Both the position numbers and the translations under genes were made by a program. A stretch of DNA of 8,974 bases from an uncultured Planctomycetales bacterium (lineage in GTDB: Bacteria; Planctomycetota; Planctomycetia; Pirellulales; S012-138): the NCBI GenBank assembly GCA_937982665.1, contig CALJLD010000309.1, forward strand, positions 1 to 8,974, given 5' to 3'. Below are positions 1 to 5,800 of the stretch, in pieces (the stretch's first letter is position 1; the number at the start of each line of letters is the position of its first letter). The notes below the pieces were generated by a model. That model was not told the origin of the DNA. It worked only from the letters and a program-made list of their open reading frames with translations, and made no database searches.

Positions 1-65
1 AGGAATGTCGCGAAGAAGATGGCGTATGAGACTACGCCTACCGTGAGGACCAGCCAGCGTTTCAT
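1..65 (-). CDS. N-terminal fragment of a membrane protein, possibly MddA-like methyltransferase (runs off left edge)
   Basis: An ATG at 63-65 on the minus strand opens a frame of 21 full codons that leaves the window. The peptide begins MKRWLVLTVGVVSY and continues AIFFATF, so it has a short basic N-terminus followed directly by a hydrophobic helix. A good Shine-Dalgarno (AAGGTG, plus-strand complement at 71-76) lies 5 bases before the ATG, which supports the start. The pattern of MKR, a hydrophobic stretch, then VxSY/CxIFFATFL matches what I remember of the start of isoprenylcysteine carboxylmethyltransferase-like membrane proteins, including methanethiol S-methyltransferase MddA. That match rests on about 20 residues and is tentative. 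Another polytopic membrane protein is equally possible in principle. The gene is transcribed divergently from the epimerase gene, with about 300 bp between the two starts. Confidence 0.6.
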   Translation of the reverse strand, partial: MKRWLVLTVGVVSYAIFFATF

Positions 66-363
66 TTTGTCACCTTGTCCCGTTTGAACCGTGCGTCTTG
101 CGGTGATGTCTTGTGCCCTTAGACAGATACTGGGAAGAGATTCCCCTCGGGCACGTGTTTTGGCGAAGATTCTTTTTGGGCGAAGATTCTTTTGGGCAAA
201 GATTCTTTTTTGGGGTGAAGATTCCTGGGATCCTTTGTGATTCCAAGGAAATGGACAACGCGTTTGCTGCGGGCACGATTTCTGGCAAGAATGCTAGCCT
301 TGCGTCTACCTCCCCGGACCGTTCCCGTCCATTTGTTCAAGTTGAGCCGAATCAGGACTTCCC
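66..363. other. Divergent intergenic region with repeat array
   Basis: This stretch separates the two divergent starts at 65 (minus) and 364 (plus) and must hold both promoters. I could not pick a convincing -35/-10 pair for either gene. It contains a small inverted repeat, GGGAA-GAGA-TTCCC, at 132-145 and the degenerate tandem repeat at 162-224, described separately. Open frames crossing it translate into repetitive P/K/N/L-rich peptides that simply reflect the repeat, so I call no gene here. Confidence 0.6.
162..224. repeat. Degenerate 4-copy tandem repeat, core GAAGATTC
   Basis: The core GAAGATTC (or AAAGATTC) occurs at 165-172, 182-189, 198-205 and 217-224, with spacings of 17, 16 and 19 bases. 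The first three copies continue into a T-run followed by GGG. Around the core, AAGA-T-TCTT forms a short odd-length palindrome, best seen in copies 1 to 3. Copy 4 diverges after the core (CCTGGG). The array sits between two divergent genes. It could be an iterated protein-binding site, a slippage-generated repeat or a fragment of a dispersed repeat family. The sequence alone does not separate these. Confidence 0.7.
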
Positions 364-1452
364 ATGAGATTGCTGCTTTCGATCGCCGTTTTGCTGTGCA
401 TTTCAACTGTGGCGAGCGCGCAAGTGGAGGACTTTGACTCCATCAAGCTCTATACCTTGAGCAATCGCTCCGGCATGTCCGTAAAGATCACCAACTACGG
501 GGCGACGGTGACTTCAATCATTGTGCCGGACCGGGAAGGGAATCCGGGTGATGTTGCCTTGGGATATGACTGCGTTGAAGACTATATGAATGCGGTGGAC
601 AAGCCGTACTTTGGTTCCATTGCCGGGCGTTATTGCAACCGCATTGCCGGCGGCCAGTTTGAGCTTGATGGTCAAACGTATCAGCTAGCCAAGAACAATG
701 GGGAGAACCACCTGCACGGCGGAGTCATCGGCTTTGACAAAGTTGTCTGGGATGCGGAGCTTGACGCGGACAACTCCTTGACGCTGAAGTACCTGGCCAA
801 GGATGGCGAAGAAGGATACCCGGGCAACTTGCAAGTCACCGTGAACTATCGATTGACCGCGGAGAACGAACTGGTTGTGAGTATCAGCGCGACGACCGAC
901 AAAGCCACACCGTTCAACCCAACGCAACACACCTACTTCAATCTCAAAGGGGAAGGCGAGGGAGACATCCTTGGCCACGAGTTGGAAATTAACGCCGACC
1001 AGTTCACGGCGACCGATGCTGCCGGGATTCCAACAGGTGAACTTCAAGACGTTGCCGGAACCGCGCTAGATTTCCGAACCAGCAAGAGAATTGGCCGCGA
1101 TATCGGTTCCAGCGAAGACCAGGTTCAGCAAGCCGGCGGCTTCGACAAGAATTGGGTGCTGAACAAGAACAGTGTGGAAGAGTTGTCACTGGCCGCGCGC
1201 GTCTATGAGCCGACGACAGGCCGTGTGTTGGAAGTTCGCACCACCGAGCCCGGTTTGCAGTTCTATTCCGGCAACTACCTGGATGGGCGTTTGACAGGCA
1301 AATCCGGCAAGAGTTATCAGCATCGCGGTGGATTCTGTCTGGAAGCGCAGCACTTTCCTGACAGCCCTAACCAGCCAAACTTCCCGTCGACCATCCTTCG
1401 TCCCGGCGAGCAATACCGGTCGCAGACGATCTACGGATTTTCAACTCGCTGA
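364..1452 (+). CDS. galM: Secreted aldose 1-epimerase (galactose mutarotase)
   Basis: This is a 362-residue aldose 1-epimerase that interconverts the alpha and beta anomers of aldoses such as galactose or glucose. The first 19 residues form a Sec signal peptide (basic R2, hydrophobic core, ASA before Q20), so the enzyme is probably periplasmic, unlike cytoplasmic E. coli GalM. The mature part has normal family length. Residues known to be important in the family are all present: R89 (AGRYCNRI), H118 (NHLHGG), H189 (TQHTYFNL), the proposed base and acid, D261 (GFDKN) and the catalytic glutamate E327 (GFCLEAQ). The family's C-terminal PGE-Y pattern is also there (347-351). AGGA at 354-357, six bases before the ATG, supports the start. 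It is the only gene on its strand here; the next plus-strand gene begins about 490 bp later. An exported copy suggests handling of sugars released from extracellular polysaccharide, which is inference. Confidence 0.95.
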   Translation: MRLLLSIAVLLCISTVASAQVEDFDSIKLYTLSNRSGMSVKITNYGATVTSIIVPDREGNPGDVALGYDCVEDYMNAVDKPYFGSIAGRYCNRIAGGQFELDGQTYQLAKNNGENHLHGGVIGFDKVVWDAELDADNSLTLKYLAKDGEEGYPGNLQVTVNYRLTAENELVVSISATTDKATPFNPTQHTYFNLKGEGEGDILGHELEINADQFTATDAAGIPTGELQDVAGTALDFRTSKRIGRDIGSSEDQVQQAGGFDKNWVLNKNSVEELSLAARVYEPTTGRVLEVRTTEPGLQFYSGNYLDGRLTGKSGKSYQHRGGFCLEAQHFPDSPNQPNFPSTILRPGEQYRSQTIYGFSTR

Positions 1453-1488
1453 TAGCACGAGTTGGCAAACAACGCATTCGCCTGATTG

Positions 1489-1659
1489 CTACTTGAGCAT
1501 GAACGACAGGTTGGTCGCTTGCTGGCGGAAGGACTTCGCGCGGATTTGGGCTTTTGCTCTGGCCGGCTTGCTATTGGAGTTGGCGGCAAACCGCTCATAC
1601 TTCTCGGCCAGTTCTGTCTTAACTTTGATCAAGTTTTCGATCTTGCTACGCTTGCTCAT
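1489..1659 (-). CDS. Small basic protein, 56 residues, conserved-hypothetical type
   Basis: On the minus strand an ATG at 1657-1659 opens a 56-codon frame ending in TAG at 1489-1491. The product starts MSKRSKIENLIK, continues with KTELAEKYERFAA, then an NSNSKPARAKA turn, then a second helix IRAKSFRQQATNL. It is strongly basic and reads as two amphipathic helices joined by an S/N/K/P hinge. I recall similar small proteins (basic start, E/K-rich helix, KYERLA-like motif, SKP hinge, R/Q-rich helix) in planctomycete genomes, but I do not know a function. A nucleic-acid-binding or ribosome-associated role is only a guess from charge. An AGG lies 8 bases before the ATG (complement at 1668-1670), a weak ribosome site. 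The gene is convergent with the epimerase gene, with 36 bases between their stops. Its coherent composition, set against overlapping frames that read as noise, is the main support. Confidence 0.65.
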   Translation of the reverse strand: MSKRSKIENLIKVKTELAEKYERFAANSNSKPARAKAQIRAKSFRQQATNLSFMLK

Positions 1660-1940
1660 GATAGAAACCTGGAAGAGTTGGCACTTTCGCTGTGCTGCGC
1701 TTTGGGCCTTGGATTCAGAATTCTGCGGAACGTGATATCGTAAGCCATTGAGTGCCCGGTTTGGTAGTCCATCTGCGTGCTAAAGTTGGGAAAGCCGCTC
1801 GAAAGTGATGGGTTTTGCTTTTGCTCGCCGGGGGGCCTATGTCTGGTTCCCGGCAGCGTGCTATTCTGAGGCAAGACAGGTTGCCCACCCCCCAGATTCC
1901 GCGATGCCGGACTCATTCCGGCCTGCGACGAGCCCACCCC
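1660..1940. other. Divergent intergenic region with hairpin before the protease gene
   Basis: These 281 bases lie between the start of the small minus-strand gene and the start of the protease gene. No coding frame is convincing; the translation upstream of the protease ATG is R/P/H-rich and unlike a protein N-terminus. Two symmetric elements are visible: a perfect 10-bp palindrome CAGAATTCTG at 1716-1725, and a hairpin GCCGGA-CTCAT-TCCGGC at 1906-1922, which ends 18 bases before the ATG at 1941. The hairpin has no U-tract, so it is not an obvious terminator. Because it would lie in the leader, it could affect translation. TATTCT at 1862-1867 is a possible -10, but no matching -35 is seen. 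Confidence 0.4.
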
Positions 1941-2780
1941 ATGATGATGGCCGAACCCCCGCTCACGCGGTTTGATATTCACTTCAAGTTGTTCGGCTTT
2001 CCCGTGCGCATCAGCCCTTTCTTCTGGCTGACAGGATTGATTCTGGGGCTGATGGCAACTCGTCATATGGCGGAAGATACACCGCTGGGCGATCGGCTGG
2101 GGGTTTTTGCCATCGTTGTGTTTTGCATGTTCGTGTCGATTCTGATCCACGAACTTGGCCATGCGTTTTTGATTCGCCGGTTTGGCTGGGGTTCGCGAAT
2201 TATCTTGTACACGTTCGGAGGGCTGGCGACGTTTGAATCGCCAGATCGCTACGTGCCGATGTACAACGAGAACGAATCGAGCCCGCGACGAAAGATCATC
2301 ATTGCACTGGCCGGGCCGGTTGCAGGTTTCCTGCTGGCCGGCGTGGTCATGCTGATCTTGTTTTTCACCGTCGGCTTTTATGTCGAGTTCAGCAAGGACA
2401 CTTTGATTAGATTCAGAATGCCGGGCCTGAACAACTTCCGCATCGAGGCCATTGCACAAATGCTGTTGTTCTTGAACATTTTTTGGGGACTGATCAATCT
2501 GTTCCCGGTCTATCCGCTTGATGGCGGCCAAATCGCGCGAGAGATCTTCACGCTCAAGAATCCACGCAAGGGAATCGAACAATCCCTGCTGCTCAGCGCG
2601 ATTGTCGGTGCTGTCGCTGCGGTGATCGCGCTGGTTTGGAAACAGATGGACGGCCTGTTCTTTGGTCTGATGTTCGGCTTGCTCGCCTTTGGTTCTTACC
2701 AGACGTTGCAACGCTACAAACAACAATTCGGCGAATACGGCGGCGGCGACCATGATGAGGCCGATTGGTGGAAGCGGTGA
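1941..2780 (+). CDS. Site-2 protease family (M50) membrane metalloprotease
   Basis: This is a 279-residue polytopic zinc protease that would cut substrates inside the membrane. The zinc motif HELGH is at residues 70-74, inside a hydrophobic helix (about 55-79). The second family motif, N186-x2-P189-x3-LDGG (193-196), supplies the third zinc ligand, D194. About six hydrophobic segments are visible: 27-40, 55-78, 118-143, 170-190, 216-233 and 238-253. A PDZ or CBS domain is not evident, so this is the minimal type of the family. I chose the ATG cluster at 1941-1949 (MMMAEPPLTRFD). The frame stays open upstream to 1815, but those codons give an R/P-rich peptide unlike the family, and the following LFGFPVRISPFFWL is the usual family start. 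No strong ribosome site is visible. The C-terminus (HDEADWWKR) lies in a short direct repeat. The gene converges on the M56 gene with a gap of only 22 bases. Substrate unknown. Confidence 0.93.
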   Translation: MMMAEPPLTRFDIHFKLFGFPVRISPFFWLTGLILGLMATRHMAEDTPLGDRLGVFAIVVFCMFVSILIHELGHAFLIRRFGWGSRIILYTFGGLATFESPDRYVPMYNENESSPRRKIIIALAGPVAGFLLAGVVMLILFFTVGFYVEFSKDTLIRFRMPGLNNFRIEAIAQMLLFLNIFWGLINLFPVYPLDGGQIAREIFTLKNPRKGIEQSLLLSAIVGAVAAVIALVWKQMDGLFFGLMFGLLAFGSYQTLQRYKQQFGEYGGGDHDEADWWKR

Positions 2781-2797
2781 AGCCGATTGGTGAAGCG
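2760..2797. repeat. Imperfect 22-bp tandem duplication at the M50 stop codon
   Basis: GCCGATTGGTGGAAGCG at 2760-2776 recurs as GCCGATTGGTGAAGCG at 2782-2797, one G shorter, with a period of 22 bases. In the first copy the extra G makes the reading TGG-AAG-CGG-TGA (WKR then stop). In the second copy the equivalent in-phase reading would stop at TGA right after ADW. The duplication therefore overlaps the end of the protease gene and the short gap to the convergent M56 gene. No terminator hairpin is visible in the gap. Confidence 0.75.
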
Positions 2798-2802
2798 AAA
2801 AG

Positions 2803-5800
2803 CTACTCCTGCGGCGGCAGTTCGATAACGATCGCCGTAGCATCCCTCAGACCGCACAGCAGCCTCCGCTCATCGGGAAAGAAAGCCATCGAGCGACTGA
2901 ACGGCGCTGATGGCAATTCCTTGAAGTCGTGCACAACGCGGCCGGTGGCCGTTTCCCACACGCGAATCCAATCCGGCGAGTCATCACCGCCGCTGATCAC
3001 TGCCGCCACAAATTTGCCGCCGGCGGAAAACCGCATTCGGCTTGCCGCGTGATCTTGCGTATCGAACTCTCGCACAACTTCGGATGTCGCCAGATGGATC
3101 AGCTTGAGCGTCCGCTGTTTGTAGTCTGCAAACATTATCTGTTCTTGATTTGGAGCGACTTGCATATCTCCGCGTCCGGTGAGCGCGTCAACATGACGTG
3201 GCTCGCTTCGCACCTGTTCCGCAAAATCCCAGGCGATGATTCCTTCGTCATATTCGACGGTCTCTACAATTTCACTCTCTTCAACGTCGCCCTCTTTGCG
3301 AAACCGAATCCCTTGTACGTAGAAATCGCCAGTGGATTCCAGACGTCGCAGAATCTGGCCATCGCTCAGGCGGAACACAAACACCTCATTCTTGGGATCG
3401 CGCGATGCAGAACCATACCCGCAATACACGGCTACGGATTCTCCATCCGCAGAGAAACAAGCCGCGGTCGCATACCAGGGCAAATCTCCAAACTCAATTC
3501 GCAGCTCGCCCGTCGCCACATCCCAGACTTCAACCGTCGCTTGGCGAAAGTCCCCACTAGTTTCGTACATGCCGCCACAAATCAGCACGGAACGGCCATC
3601 AGGCGTAAAGCCAGCTTGCATCAAGTTACGCAAAGTGCGATCGCGTCGAGGCAACTGCACTGTGCGGATTGCTTCGCCGGACTTTGCGTTCCACAAGCGA
3701 AAGCGATGCTCATCAACCGTGAGCAAAGTCTGACCATCAGGCGAAACATCGACAAAGCGAATGCCTGTGGTGTGGCGGTCCGGATTGACCAGCAATCGCC
3801 CGCCGGTCTCCAGATCCCAAATGCGGACCTCCGCCTTATCACCTCGGGCGACAAGTCGATCACCAGCAGGCGAAAATGCCATCGTCGAGCTGCCCAAATC
3901 CATCCCGCGAAGCGTGCCGGAATTAGAGAGATCCAGAGCGACTTCGCCAGTCGCCAGGTCAAACACCCGAATGCGGTCAATATCGGCGGCGGCGACAAAC
4001 TTCTCATCCGCTGAAACGTACGCTGGTCCCTCCAGCATCTGCTCTCCGGAGTTGATCGACCGGACATGTTGGCCAGACTCAACATCCCAGATACTGATCT
4101 GGCCGACGTCCGCGTTATTGTGGCGATGATTGGTCCGCGTCAAGATTCGCTTGCCATCAGCCAGGAACGTCATGGAGTCGACCGCCGCGCCCAAATCGAT
4201 GGTTTGCACCGGACCATCGTTTGCCGCATCGCTATCCCAGATGCGCAGCTTGCGATCCTGGCTTGTTGATGCCACATGCTGGCCATCAGGCGAGAATGAT
4301 ACGTGGTGAAGAAATGTATCGACGAGCCGATGCACCGGGGCTTCCCACTTTCGCATTTGTTCTTGCGACTTCAGATCCCACAGGATCACATCCCCGCTGC
4401 TGGAGCCGGTGACAACAAACTCAGCGTCAGGAGAAATCGCCACCGAGCGGATGTCTTCTTTTCGGCGGCCTGCTTTGACGGGAAGCGACTTGTGAAGCAA
4501 AGTTGCGCCCGATGAAACGTCTACACAAGCAACGCATCCGCGCCACTGCTCTTCGATGTACTCCTCGCCGACGACCGCAATCCGCTTGCCATCCGAGCTA
4601 ATGGCGGCCGCCTTGATCGTTGGATCTCCGGGAATCTCGATCCTCCGCACCGCGGCCCCGGACTCTGGATCGCACAAAGTGATCTGCTTGCCAATGCAAC
4701 ACGCCAGAAACGAACCATCCGGCGCGTAGACAAGTGCGTTCGCCCGACCGAATTGAAAAACAGGCTCGCCCAGCCGCATCTTCACAACTAGTGGTTGTTG
4801 AACCGGCCTCGGCTTGGGGAGATTCAGCACCACGGCCGTGCCGTCCATCAACCCGCACAGCAGTCGGCTCTCATCCGGAAAGAATGTCAGCCCTCGATAC
4901 GCGGCTTCGGCCGGCAGGTCGGTAAAGTCGGCGATGACGTCGCCTGATTGCTTGTCCCAAACGCGCACGCACGATGAATTGCCACCATCTGCAGTGAGCC
5001 GCGCCGTCACAAGCTTCCCGCTGGGTGAAAATCGTGGAGTGTCACCCGCCCAATCTGGACGCCAGCTTGCGCAGTCGTAGTTTCGCTTGAGTTCCAATGT
5101 CTCCAGATCAAGCAGCGACAGCGCTTGCGCTTCGTTATCTATCACCAAGGCCTCGGATGAAGATGGATTCTCCGCAAACACGGCCTGACCAAGAATCTCC
5201 GGCGACTTCGGCTCGCTGACTTCTTGCGCAACGAAGTCCCAGTGGACAAGGCCATCGTTTCCGGTCATCTCAACGGCTTGAATGCCGTCTCCCACAAAAC
5301 GCATGCTGCCAACGGAGTGACGGCGCTCCGAGGTCAGGCGATGCACGATCTCCCCGGTCGCCAATTCAAAAACACAAACAACACTTCCTGTGTTATCCAC
5401 GCCGGCATACACAGCGCCAAACTTCTCATCCGCGGAAAGGCAATAGGCCGTCGCGTAATAGGGCAGCCCTTCCAACTCATAACGCAGTTTGCCGGTCTGC
5501 ACATCCCAGACTTCCAAGGCGCCGCGCCTGTCTTGAAAACGATCAGCCTTCAGACCACAGTAGATGATCCCGGTTCCGTCCGGCGTAAATCCGCCCTGCA
5601 TCAAATCGCGCATAGACTGCGGATGTTTGCTTCCCGGGGCAACGGTCCATTTCTCCTGACCGGTAGCCGCATCCCAAAGTCGGATTCGGTCATCAGAAAC
5701 TGTCAGCAGCAACTTGCCATCGGCAGTGACGTCCACGTGCCGCACGTAAGAGCGATGTCGGTTGGGATCGCCCAACTCCAGTTCCTTGCCGCTTGTCGTA

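Noticed and set aside
162..224. CRISPR array
   Set aside because: The units are only 16-19 bases, degenerate, and have no unique spacers; no cas gene is present.
119..406. Minus-strand open frame with PKK/KES-like repetitive peptide
   Set aside because: The repeats in the peptide are just the translated DNA tandem repeat, and the frame overlaps the start of the well-supported epimerase gene.
1906..1922. Rho-independent terminator
   Set aside because: The hairpin GCCGGA-CTCAT-TCCGGC has no following T-run and lies in the leader of the downstream gene.
1815..1940. N-terminal extension of the M50 protease by 42 residues
   Set aside because: The added peptide is R/P/H-rich, has no membrane or signal character, and precedes the canonical family start.
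1656..2843. Long minus-strand open frame (395 codons) opposite the M50 gene
   Set aside because: It is H/Q/R/E-rich noise antisense to a protease with clear HELGH and LDGG motifs; no domain is recognisable.
2929..4014. Plus-strand open frame of 361 codons
   Set aside because: It lies antisense to the WD40 region, whose repeat structure is unmistakable in the minus frame; its own translation shows no protein-like pattern.
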